DNA of 56,463 nucleotides from a virus. Shown here piece after piece: positions 5,594-15,089 of this stretch (its first letter is position 1; each line of letters starts with the position of its first letter). Made by a program: the position numbers and the translations under genes. The stretch is taken from positions 1-56,463 of IMG/VR virus record IMGVR_UViG_3300025400_000023. One strand, written 5' to 3'. The notes below the pieces were generated by a model, which was not told the DNA's origin, did no database searches, and worked only from the letters and a program-made list of their open reading frames with translations.

Positions 5594-6408
5594 ACCCTTA
5601 CATCATCAATGAACCAACATGCATATCTTTTAGTGGGGGCAGAACATCTGGCTTTATGCTTTATAAAATCATTGAGGCAAACAACGGGCTGCCTGATGAT
5701 GCTTATGTTTGTTATGCCAATACTGGCAAAGAAGAGGAGGCTACATTAAGATTCATTGATCGATGCTCAAAGGAGTGGGGCGTTAAAATTCATTGGATTG
5801 AATATTTACCCGATGAACCTAAGTTTAAAATTGTTGACTTTGAAACGGCCAGTAGAAATGGAGAACCGTTTAAGGAATTAATCATTAAGCGGCAATATTT
5901 ACCAAATCCAGTAACCAGGTTTTGTACTTCGGAGCTAAAGATTAGGTCAATCAATAAGTACTTAAGATCAATTGGTTGGACGGATCACACGGAAAGTGAG
6001 GATTGGATTGGTATCAGGGCCGATGAGCCTAGACGAGCAGCCAAGATAACTGACAAAAGCAGAATTCCTTTATTTGTAGATGGAATAACTTCGGCAGATG
6101 TACACAAATTTTGGAATAGCCAGCCGTTTAATTTAGAGTTGCCATCTATCAATGGCAAGACTATGCACGGAAATTGCGATTTGTGTTTCCTAAAACCAGC
6201 AGCTCAGATTCTTTCTTTGATTCAAGAAAAACCAGAGCGAGGAGTTTGGTGGGCCAATATGGAGGCATTGGCATTGGCATCTAAGCCAAGCGGAGCAAAC
6301 TTCAGAAACGACAGGCCAAGCTATTCTTCCATGTTGGCATTTAGCACATCCCAAACGGATCTATTTGATCAGAATGAAGAAGGCATAGCTTGTTTCTGTG
6401 GCGATTGA
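5590..6408 (+). CDS. PAPS-reductase-like PP-loop ATPase
   Basis: A 272-residue protein. SGGRTSG at residues 15-21 is the PP-loop of the adenine-nucleotide alpha-hydrolase fold. VCYANTGKEEEATLRFIDRC and RFCTSELKIRSINKYL follow the order of PAPS-reductase and IbrA-type proteins. Two C-terminal pairs (CDLC and CFCGD) could bind metal or a cluster. Phages often carry such genes among DNA-metabolism genes. Sulfur activation, DNA or nucleotide modification, or reduction of host pools are possible, and the sequence does not decide. It ends the module, and its stop abuts the opposing giant gene with no gap. Confidence 0.75.
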   Translation: MNPYIINEPTCISFSGGRTSGFMLYKIIEANNGLPDDAYVCYANTGKEEEATLRFIDRCSKEWGVKIHWIEYLPDEPKFKIVDFETASRNGEPFKELIIKRQYLPNPVTRFCTSELKIRSINKYLRSIGWTDHTESEDWIGIRADEPRRAAKITDKSRIPLFVDGITSADVHKFWNSQPFNLELPSINGKTMHGNCDLCFLKPAAQILSLIQEKPERGVWWANMEALALASKPSGANFRNDRPSYSSMLAFSTSQTDLFDQNEEGIACFCGD

Positions 6409-9400
6409 TTACTTATAACTCTTTCTCAACTCTTCTGCCTGCTGGGCATATCGATTGATTATCTCTTTTAAGCGGTCAATCTCTTCACGCTTTTCAGTAC
6501 CGGTCATCTGTTTGTCTTCAGTTATGACCATGATTTGCTGCCTAGCCTTGGCCATCTTCTTAGCCGTTGCATCGTACATTTTCTGCAGCGCAATCTTATC
6601 GCCCTTCTCTTCTTTAATTTCCGCGACTTTATCGAAGTCACCCAATTCAGCATAGTGGCGCATGTCAGCATAAGCCTGGTTGATCAACTTACTATTCTCA
6701 TAAAAGTCGTTCACATAAGCCGACTGATTACTGGGCAATGACTTGATAAACCCAAGAGAAACAGCATCCAGTTTCTTCATGTCAGGATAAGCGCCATCGT
6801 TAAACGGCATCATGGCATAGTAAGAAATACTCTCAGCCGTTCCACCCATCCATCCAAGGTAAGCCCTGATCAAGTAATCAATCTGAACCGGGGACAACTC
6901 TGTTCCTTCACCAGTTACAGACGCTACGGCATGAGATATTCCACCCAAAGCTTTGGCTATTGGACTTGTGGATTCAGTCATGCGCTCTTGCTTAGACAAT
7001 CTTTCTAGGCCAGCAGTCTCAATCGGAGCGCCAGTAAAGCTATCTTTGTTGGCATAAATGTCAACTAAAGGTTTAGCAAATTGGGGAATAGGATTGAGCG
7101 AGAAGGTATTGGTCAGCATACGGCTGATACTGTCACCAAACTTCTTGCCCTCAACATCCTTATCCACGATCTGCTCAAGCGTTCTCTCAGCCAACGTACC
7201 AAATGCACCGATCTCAAACGGCTTAGGAATACGCAAAGCTGCATCCATTCCAGGTAGCTTGATCCACCAGAAGTTATCCCTATCCCAGTCTTCACGCTTC
7301 TTGAAGTCATCGTCATCTTTGAATGCAAGATAAAGTAACATGGATGCCAACATCACGCTACCCGTAACTACGCTGAACTGAGCCGCCTTTTGTTTATCCG
7401 TAGCTTCAATGGGCTTGCCTGTTACCGTGTTGTAAATCACTCGGCTTGTGGGCAATATGCCATCCCTACCTAGTTTGTACAAACCTTGCAGGCGGGCATT
7501 CAAGAAGGGCACGGTGGTTGTTAGATATCTGAATGCATTAGAAGATCCTTGCATTGAGAAGTCCATCAAGTCACGAGCTTGGAAACTGGCCTCAAGATGC
7601 GACAGGCCCTTGGCTCTTAACTGTTGGTAAAGTGCAGCTCTGTTCGCAGCTTCACTTCTATTTCCCAAATCTTCATACGCATCAAATAACTTTTTCAATC
7701 CATCCTTAATGGAGTCTGAGCCAGTCAATATGGTGGTTCTATTCACGCCTTTGGCAATCAATCTCTTGACCATTGCGGCTTGATCGCCCTCGCCATTTGT
7801 GCCAAAGTTAAAGATCGCACCACCAGCCAACATGGATGCATACGCAGGGTTATCCCTAGAAGATAGTGCCCATCCGTCAATCAAGTTCTTGCCGATGTTT
7901 GTGGACAATCCTGACACGGCAGCAGACTGGATCGAATCTTTGATCAAGTTAGATACCTTGAACGCAGGAGACAGAGTTACGCCAAACCTGATGGCATTCT
8001 TAAACGCTTTGGCTACATCAAGGTAAGCATTGCTCTTACCCAGGAAGGTGATGTTAGAAATGGATTCCAACAACATGGGTTCATGCACATCATAGTAAAC
8101 CAACTCGCCATTCTCTCTGACCTTAACGGCAGTATCCTTTTTGGGTCCAGCGTTTGTGCCCAACCTTGTAACCGCTCCTATTGTTTCAGCATCCTTTAAT
8201 GTCTGAACAGCAGCTTGGTTTTTTGCCGAGGCAGATAGAATATGACTCCAGTTTCTTAGTACATTCTCCATCAAATCACCAAAAGCTTTTTCATTGTTGC
8301 CTTTTAGTTCTTTTGAGAAATACTGGCTAGTCAAAGTTGATGCAGTTTTAATGCTCTCCACATTCCCATCCTCCATCGCACGGTAGAAAGGAACGTAGAA
8401 CATATCATTGCTAAAACGCTTATACGCTTCGTCATCAAGCAATCCCATACTCTTAGCTACATCAAGCACAGACTTGTTCAGCTCTTGCATCTTTTTGCGA
8501 GTTTCCTCATACACCAAAGCGCGAGGCTTACCGTTGATGGTTCCTCTTGTGTACTCAGGCAAGTCGGCCACTAAATCTTTTAAATCATCAGATCTCTTTT
8601 CAGCTGGCAATCTAGCTTCTCTATTTAAAGCCATCCAAATCTGAAAGCGGTCCACCTCTTCACCCAAAGGCTTTAGGATATCAATCAATCCCTTTGTGCC
8701 ATTCTTAATATTCAAAGCACCGCCATCATTGAACACATGGCCATAGAACAACAAGCCTTCCAGGGCGCCATCAATACTCCTGGACATGCGAGCCATCATG
8801 TAACCCAACTGAGGCATAGCTACGCCTGTTTTTTTCTCTATATCTTCGTAAATGCCTTTAATTGATCTGAACTGGTCTACTGTTTTCTGTGCAAGATGCT
8901 TAAAGAAGTTATCCTTTAACCCATCAATGCGATCCAAAATGGTTATGTTGGGCGCATAAAACTTAGGCTGAATACGAGCAACAGCAGCAGCACTCATGCC
9001 TTGGAATGCTTTAGTATTCATCGGAGCACGTTTCTGCAACGCAGCTTGTGCCATTGCCCTGGCCTCTTGCTTGGTCTTGGGCAAATTAATAGCACTCAAT
9101 GTATCTTCAACATTCGAATCGCGTTTATTGAATAGTTCATCCTGAATCGGTGTGGGAGCAGCTTTGGCTTGTTCAGATACCTTGCCGGGCTCAAGCAGCT
9201 TACCTGTTGTTGGGGCATTGCCAGCGCGAGCAGGAACATCCTCTTGGCCATAATATTCCAAATTACCTCGGGCAAACATTTTATTCCCGGTAATCGTCAC
9301 CTCATCCGCATATTTCAACACGCGGCCTAAAGCATCCTGGAACAGATGTGTGCTCTTAGGATTAAATCCCATTTCCACGCCATCAAAACTTGGCTTATCC

Positions 9401-12400
9401 GTGGGTACATATTTACCGTCTGCACTGCCCATAGGCTCTTTATACTGAAGGCCCGCGGCGATTCTCTCCCTAATTGGCTGGCTTACTTTGAAGAAAACAT
9501 TCCTCATCGTAACAACAGGCAAGTATTTAATAACCTCCTTAGACCAATAGCCGGCCGTAGAGCCATGCGGGAACTTGTCAGACTCAGATCCCTTGTGAAT
9601 GGCCAAAACAGGTACGCCTTGGTTTTTAAGAATGTTTAAATCTAAACGCGCACCAATCAAATCACCATGATGCAAGGGAACGTTTTTCTCCATAATCCGA
9701 GCGCCTGTTTTATTTGCGCTGATGGCTTTGTCCGCTTGCTCTTTGGTAACAGGATCAACCTCTTGTGCAGTCCTGGTTTTGTATAAAGGAGACTCTTTTG
9801 CATTGAAGTAAAAGCCCTGCCTACGGGTATCCATTTCATCTGCAAATAGATGTTGAACTCTCTTGGAAAACAAAGATTGTTGCCGTATTCTGCTGCTGGC
9901 AGCAATTTGCTTGGAGCCAAAACTATAACCCTGTTGTTCAATCTCGCGACCAATCTTTCTCACATCTTCTTTGAGAATGATGTCAGTCGTGCGAACCAGT
10001 TTATCCAGAGCTGATTCAAAGTTAGGTGCAACACCTAAAACTCTGCGCACCAAATTCACCACTTGATTAAAGGCGGTCTTAGGTCCAACCATGATGCTAG
10101 ACATAAAGTCTTGCATATCACGGTCAGTAATCGACCAAGTAACCATCTCATCCACAGATTCCAATGCATTGTTTAATCTGTTGATGCGGTCCATGAAATC
10201 AGTCTTGCGACCAGCTCTAATCTCAGAAGTCAAATGTCTGTGAACTTGAACAAACAAAGCGTTTAACTCTTTGACAATTGGATCTGTACTGTTCAAAAGT
10301 TTCAACTGACCACGGGTCGCAACGTGCAGCAACTCATGCAGAATGGTTGTGTAATCCGTACCAGGTGGGTGAGTAGCCTGATTTCTTACAACCGTAGGAC
10401 CGTTGAGCTGAACGCTAACAGAAGTATTCTCTCCTGTCCTACCCCAGATAAAAGATGTTCTACCGTTGGCATTACGCATGACCACAGTTCGGGTGGCGCC
10501 ATCCAATATTTGGAAATCCATTTTCATGCCACGCTGAGCCATGCCCTGTATACGCTTGTTAACAAGATCAGCAAAGTATCTAGCCATCTTGTTAGGCGCA
10601 TTGTCCACAGCCCACTGTGCAACCTCAAGCAACGTCTTGCCCTTCAACTCCTTGGCATTTCTCTCTTGTTCTCTGGTCGTGTTGTGGCCATTGAACGCCC
10701 TGGTCGAATGCATCACATCTTCAGGAACAATCCCGCGCACAGCCATATCTTCAGCCTCACTGGGAGAGGCATGACTCATAACCGTAGGATTGCCGTCATT
10801 GTCTAAAACAACATCAAGAATGTCATCCTGACTTGCAACCGGGAGATTGGCAAAATCCTCATTATCTTCTGCGTAACGCTCTCTATTAGCCTCAAACTTA
10901 TCGGCATAACGCTTGGCCTCTTCAATCGCTTCTTGTGCTTTTAATTGCTTGGCCTTACTCTCCTCTAGCTTTCTCTCTATGCGCGATACCATACTGGCAA
11001 TCCGCTCTGGGCTCATGCCATCTGTATCTATTCCATACTGATTGGCCGCATCGTCAAGCAACTCTTGCTGATATGCCTCATATGCTTTTTCAGCAGACGT
11101 CTTTTGGTCTTCTACATTCTTTTGCTCTTCGCCATTCAATTCATCCTTGATCATCTCCTGGAGCTTACTCACACCACCGTCATACTCCATGTCGCTCTCA
11201 AGCAAATAACCATCCTCATATGCCCGCTGCGCTAGGTCATCAATTCCCAAGCCATCTTTTCTAAAAAATCCAGGCAGCTTTCTGTTTGCGTTGACCTTTC
11301 TTTGCTCGCCAGTCACATCCAAAGATTCTTCAGGCTTTAATCCATTGGAAAGCAAGAACTTCCTAAACGGAGTGGTTTTGGGGGCTTGTTCAATATCTTT
11401 GGGTTCAACATTCAAACCGAGGCGAGCCGATATTTCAGCCTTCTTCGCATCTATCTCTTCTTGCGTTAATGGTTTGTTTTCAACTTCAGAAATGCCTTTG
11501 TAAAGATTTGCCAACTCTTCTTGTCTAGCAATCTTTTCTTCTGGGCTTAAAGCTTTTAGTTGCTCCTTTTCTGCTGGGGTTAAATCTTTATATGTAGCAA
11601 GAATAGCCTTTTCTGCATCTTCTCCAGCTTGAATTCTATTTCTAGCAGCAGTTATGAAAGGATCTGCAACCGCTTCTGCTTTGAGCTGTGCATTCTTAAA
11701 AGTTTGTTCAGCTTCTTGCTGTAACTTAAATTGGTTTTGTCTTGCCGTATCCAATAGCTGCTGATTTTGAGTATTGGGACTAACACCAAATAAAGTTGTT
11801 TGAGCTGTCTTTGTCAGCGGCACACCAACTTTTTCAGCAGCTTTCATGGCCGCATCTAAAGCAGTTCTTTCGTTTTCACTGACTTCATTATGGTCAGGTT
11901 TATCTACAGGCTGAGTCTCATCGGCATGTTCTTGTTCTTTTGTTTTCTGTTCAGCCGCAGACGCCAATCGGGTTCTAACTCCACCCAACGCACCAGGCAT
12001 AACAGACATACCAAACGCAGCACCAGCAGTATCAATGTATTCATTGATCGCATTCTTATCGGTCAACGGTAAGTTAGCACCATAACGCTCGGCTGCTTGT
12101 TGCAATAACTCAGGGGGCACTTCTTTAGCCCCTGTCAAAAGCATATTGGCACCTACATCCAAGAACACATTTTTGGTAGATCCGCTAAGTCCCCTCAATG
12201 AACCCAAGCCAATTCGTTCTGCCGCATAGTCTGCCAATGCATGAGCAGCCGCAGCAGGCCCAACCTTAGACAAATCCATGTCCTCTGGGCGCTTACCCTC
12301 TTCTTCAGCTTGCTCCGCTGCACGACTACCCACTTCACCCACGCCATGATAGACCGCCTCAGCAGCACTACCCGCCATAGATCCATATGCCTTAGCACCA

Positions 12401-13053
12401 GACTTAGCCAAGGTTTTGGCTTCTTCTCCAACAATCTCTTTCTTAGCCTGATTCTCAACGTAGGTCTTAGCCGCCTCTTCACCAGACTCTTTTAGGATCT
12501 TTTCCGCAGCTTCTTTAATGCCCTTCTTGACCATTGACTTGGCCACCAAACCAGCAACACCGCCAGTTATAGTACCTTCAACAGGCAATACGCTACCAAC
12601 CAAAGCACCGCCCACGGCAGTAGCACCAGTCTCCAACATATTGGCAGCACCCGATCCAATCTGATAGGGGAGCCAATCAGTCAGTACAGTTCCTATGCCT
12701 TGGTTCCAAGCATTCGCCAAAGAGTCAGTAGGCTTAGCCATCGCCTCTTGTTTCTCTTGCGCTTCTTTAAGTTTCTCTGCACCGCCTTTAAGTAGGTAAT
12801 CAGAGATGGCGCCCTGGCCCAAAAGCTTTTTAGCACCAGCACCAAGTACGGTTTCTACACCGCCTATGGTTTCTTCTGTTTGTGGGATATAAGATTTAAA
12901 GCCACGAACAAAGTCGCTGGATTCTTCCTTGGGAGCAGGCGCAGCTGGCGGTGGAGTAGAAGCATAAGTATTCGCCCAAGACCAAGCCGTCTTAGGATCT
13001 GGTGCGTCTACTTCATAGGTCTTATCGCCAACATCAACTTGATAGGTAGGCAT
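6409..13053 (-). CDS. giant polyvalent internal virion protein with zincin motif, 2214 aa
   Basis: N-terminus (YQVDVGDKTYEVDAPDPKTA) matches the short beta domain that opens many podovirus internal proteins. Residues about 137-180 are Gly/Ala-rich and hydrophobic, followed by long coiled coils (about 400-800). HELLH at 906-910 is a zinc-metalloprotease motif. A conserved globular block (about 1130-1260, LIGARLDLNILKNQGVPV) precedes an LPD38-like helical region (about 1395-1560). A membrane segment (SVMLASMLLYLAF) lies near 1893-1915. Such 'polyvalent' proteins are injected with the DNA and act in the host envelope and cytoplasm. It is the last gene of the late operon, its stop directly facing the PAPS-like gene. 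Confidence 0.85.
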   Translation of the reverse strand: MPTYQVDVGDKTYEVDAPDPKTAWSWANTYASTPPPAAPAPKEESSDFVRGFKSYIPQTEETIGGVETVLGAGAKKLLGQGAISDYLLKGGAEKLKEAQEKQEAMAKPTDSLANAWNQGIGTVLTDWLPYQIGSGAANMLETGATAVGGALVGSVLPVEGTITGGVAGLVAKSMVKKGIKEAAEKILKESGEEAAKTYVENQAKKEIVGEEAKTLAKSGAKAYGSMAGSAAEAVYHGVGEVGSRAAEQAEEEGKRPEDMDLSKVGPAAAAHALADYAAERIGLGSLRGLSGSTKNVFLDVGANMLLTGAKEVPPELLQQAAERYGANLPLTDKNAINEYIDTAGAAFGMSVMPGALGGVRTRLASAAEQKTKEQEHADETQPVDKPDHNEVSENERTALDAAMKAAEKVGVPLTKTAQTTLFGVSPNTQNQQLLDTARQNQFKLQQEAEQTFKNAQLKAEAVADPFITAARNRIQAGEDAEKAILATYKDLTPAEKEQLKALSPEEKIARQEELANLYKGISEVENKPLTQEEIDAKKAEISARLGLNVEPKDIEQAPKTTPFRKFLLSNGLKPEESLDVTGEQRKVNANRKLPGFFRKDGLGIDDLAQRAYEDGYLLESDMEYDGGVSKLQEMIKDELNGEEQKNVEDQKTSAEKAYEAYQQELLDDAANQYGIDTDGMSPERIASMVSRIERKLEESKAKQLKAQEAIEEAKRYADKFEANRERYAEDNEDFANLPVASQDDILDVVLDNDGNPTVMSHASPSEAEDMAVRGIVPEDVMHSTRAFNGHNTTREQERNAKELKGKTLLEVAQWAVDNAPNKMARYFADLVNKRIQGMAQRGMKMDFQILDGATRTVVMRNANGRTSFIWGRTGENTSVSVQLNGPTVVRNQATHPPGTDYTTILHELLHVATRGQLKLLNSTDPIVKELNALFVQVHRHLTSEIRAGRKTDFMDRINRLNNALESVDEMVTWSITDRDMQDFMSSIMVGPKTAFNQVVNLVRRVLGVAPNFESALDKLVRTTDIILKEDVRKIGREIEQQGYSFGSKQIAASSRIRQQSLFSKRVQHLFADEMDTRRQGFYFNAKESPLYKTRTAQEVDPVTKEQADKAISANKTGARIMEKNVPLHHGDLIGARLDLNILKNQGVPVLAIHKGSESDKFPHGSTAGYWSKEVIKYLPVVTMRNVFFKVSQPIRERIAAGLQYKEPMGSADGKYVPTDKPSFDGVEMGFNPKSTHLFQDALGRVLKYADEVTITGNKMFARGNLEYYGQEDVPARAGNAPTTGKLLEPGKVSEQAKAAPTPIQDELFNKRDSNVEDTLSAINLPKTKQEARAMAQAALQKRAPMNTKAFQGMSAAAVARIQPKFYAPNITILDRIDGLKDNFFKHLAQKTVDQFRSIKGIYEDIEKKTGVAMPQLGYMMARMSRSIDGALEGLLFYGHVFNDGGALNIKNGTKGLIDILKPLGEEVDRFQIWMALNREARLPAEKRSDDLKDLVADLPEYTRGTINGKPRALVYEETRKKMQELNKSVLDVAKSMGLLDDEAYKRFSNDMFYVPFYRAMEDGNVESIKTASTLTSQYFSKELKGNNEKAFGDLMENVLRNWSHILSASAKNQAAVQTLKDAETIGAVTRLGTNAGPKKDTAVKVRENGELVYYDVHEPMLLESISNITFLGKSNAYLDVAKAFKNAIRFGVTLSPAFKVSNLIKDSIQSAAVSGLSTNIGKNLIDGWALSSRDNPAYASMLAGGAIFNFGTNGEGDQAAMVKRLIAKGVNRTTILTGSDSIKDGLKKLFDAYEDLGNRSEAANRAALYQQLRAKGLSHLEASFQARDLMDFSMQGSSNAFRYLTTTVPFLNARLQGLYKLGRDGILPTSRVIYNTVTGKPIEATDKQKAAQFSVVTGSVMLASMLLYLAFKDDDDFKKREDWDRDNFWWIKLPGMDAALRIPKPFEIGAFGTLAERTLEQIVDKDVEGKKFGDSISRMLTNTFSLNPIPQFAKPLVDIYANKDSFTGAPIETAGLERLSKQERMTESTSPIAKALGGISHAVASVTGEGTELSPVQIDYLIRAYLGWMGGTAESISYYAMMPFNDGAYPDMKKLDAVSLGFIKSLPSNQSAYVNDFYENSKLINQAYADMRHYAELGDFDKVAEIKEEKGDKIALQKMYDATAKKMAKARQQIMVITEDKQMTGTEKREEIDRLKEIINRYAQQAEELRKSYK

Positions 13054-15089
13054 TATTTCTTACCTTCGTTCTTAACCTCACGAACTGCATTGGGATTATA
13101 TTGCGGCCCGCCAGTTATACCCGCTTTTAGTTGAGCATCAATTTCTCTAAGCTCTTTCTCAATTTCATCAGCCCTTGCCTTGGATGGTAAAGCTTCTTTT
13201 TCTTTGAGCAAAGATTGTTGTCTGTCTCTGATCGCAGACAAGTCAAGCTTAGATGCATTCATGGCAGAACTGGGATTGCGGAACAAAGCAATGCGAGTCA
13301 ATATCTCTGGGTCTGTGGCTTTGGGATCTGCCGCTTTATAGGCGTCATAGAGTTGCTTGTCGGTAAAGGATTTACCCATCGACATCTCTCTCTCCATCGC
13401 TGCAACCTTTTCACGAGAAGCAATGTCAGCCAAGCGCCATCTTTCATTGGATGCAATCTCCAACGCTTTCTGTTTTTCAGCAGACAGGTTCTGCATGCTT
13501 TCTTTCTGAAGATTAACCGCAGCAGTAGCGGCAGTCTCTTTGTCTTTGCCATAAGAATCAAAGACATTCTTCGCACGGGCAGCAGATTGCTTGAACTGCT
13601 CAGTCTCAATCGGAGTCATCATCTCATGGATCTTCAACATCTGATCCAAGTCAGCTTTGCGTTCATTTTCAACTGCGCTTAGATAACCTGGCCCTGCGCC
13701 CTTCAATCCACCGTAAGACATGGCAGCCAATACTTTCATCAGCCTTTCCATAGGACGCTCAGCAATGGAAGCTTGATATGCTTTGTTGTATTGATCTATG
13801 CGATCCATAGCAGCTTTGCCTATTGGAGAATCTGTTCCATAAGCTTTAGCAATTTTGACCTCATCTTCTATCTTCTGTTTAAGATCAGGACCTTTGGTTG
13901 CTTCTAAAGCTCTCTTTTCCAATTCAGTAGACTCAGGAGTTGGCTTGTTCAGCGAACTCACATCTGTCATTTGGAAAGCCGTTCTAGCTGGTGCAGCCGC
14001 AACAGGTTTAGCCGCTGCCAATGGAGAAGGAGCAGCCAAAGGAGATGGGGGAGGAGGAGTTGTATCCGATGGCGTTGGAACAGGAATAGGCTTTACAGTA
14101 TCACCCGTAGGCATTAACTGACTCAGCAACGGTGCAGCATTTGGATTGGATGCAACGCTTGGGAAGTTTTCAGACTCAGTACTTGATGGATACCTTCTAT
14201 TGTATTCACCTGATGGCATGGTCAGATAATTGATGGCATGACCAGTCGTATCCCCTATTGCATTAGCACCTAGGACACCAACCTTACCCAAGCCCAAAGC
14301 AAAACTACCTAGCGCATTGGCCGCAGGAGAAAGACTGGGATCATGCATCACCCAATCCATAGGCTTGGTTTGTGACGCAGAAAAGTCTGGTGCAACATAA
14401 GGTTGTCTAACCACAGAAGTAGCTGCAGGAGTAGCGGCTGGCGCAACATCTTTACCTGTCACTTTAGCCGTCTGTCTAGCTTTCTCATCGTTGAAGTATT
14501 GTTCGACTTGAGCAGGCGTCATAACTGATGGATCAGCAGGCAAGTTGGGATCAGGAACCAAACTGGGAGCTTCTTTAAATCCTATCACTCCGCCATGCCT
14601 ATAGTTGAACATATGATGTCCAACAGGTAGTTGCATCAATCCACCTCTCGCTGCCATTACTGGTTGAGGAGCTTGTTGTGGCGCTTGCTGAGCAGAGGGC
14701 GCTTGGAGTTGTTGCTGAGGACTTTGTGGAGCTTCTTGGGTAGGTTCAATACCAGGCATTTCATTCATGGGTATAGCATTCAAACCCATGAGTCCTTGCC
14801 TTCTTCCCATTTCTTGTGCGGAAAGAGCTGCGGCTTGCGCTCTGATTCTGTCCATAACAGTCTGAGATTGTGGCTGAGCCTGAGCATTTTGAGCTTGTGC
14901 TTCTGCGCTCGTCTTGGCACTCAACACCACACCTGCCGTAGCGGGCAAGTCAGGGTTTCCTGGAGGCGCAGGCATTTGGGATAACCTAGTCAACGTAGCC
15001 AAACCTTGTGGGGTCGGCGGTATGTTATTCAACATATTCCAAGTCTGGCTTGGACTAGGGTTGGTGATTGGCAAAGGATTTTTAACCAT
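13053..15089 (-). CDS. internal virion protein, Pro/Gln/Ala-rich, 678 aa
   Basis: Start moved to ATG 15089 (MVKNPLPITNPSP) because GGGGACAACTA precedes it; a longer frame from 15125 lacks such a site. The N-terminal third is Pro/Gln/Ala-rich and probably disordered. The motif ARGGLMQLPVGHHMFNYRHG then GGVIGF recurs in shortened form in two upstream proteins. The C-terminal half is charged and helical. Position between the 1101-aa and 2214-aa genes suggests a core or ejection protein. The stop overlaps the ATG of the giant gene. Confidence 0.75.
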   Translation of the reverse strand: MVKNPLPITNPSPSQTWNMLNNIPPTPQGLATLTRLSQMPAPPGNPDLPATAGVVLSAKTSAEAQAQNAQAQPQSQTVMDRIRAQAAALSAQEMGRRQGLMGLNAIPMNEMPGIEPTQEAPQSPQQQLQAPSAQQAPQQAPQPVMAARGGLMQLPVGHHMFNYRHGGVIGFKEAPSLVPDPNLPADPSVMTPAQVEQYFNDEKARQTAKVTGKDVAPAATPAATSVVRQPYVAPDFSASQTKPMDWVMHDPSLSPAANALGSFALGLGKVGVLGANAIGDTTGHAINYLTMPSGEYNRRYPSSTESENFPSVASNPNAAPLLSQLMPTGDTVKPIPVPTPSDTTPPPPSPLAAPSPLAAAKPVAAAPARTAFQMTDVSSLNKPTPESTELEKRALEATKGPDLKQKIEDEVKIAKAYGTDSPIGKAAMDRIDQYNKAYQASIAERPMERLMKVLAAMSYGGLKGAGPGYLSAVENERKADLDQMLKIHEMMTPIETEQFKQSAARAKNVFDSYGKDKETAATAAVNLQKESMQNLSAEKQKALEIASNERWRLADIASREKVAAMEREMSMGKSFTDKQLYDAYKAADPKATDPEILTRIALFRNPSSAMNASKLDLSAIRDRQQSLLKEKEALPSKARADEIEKELREIDAQLKAGITGGPQYNPNAVREVKNEGKK

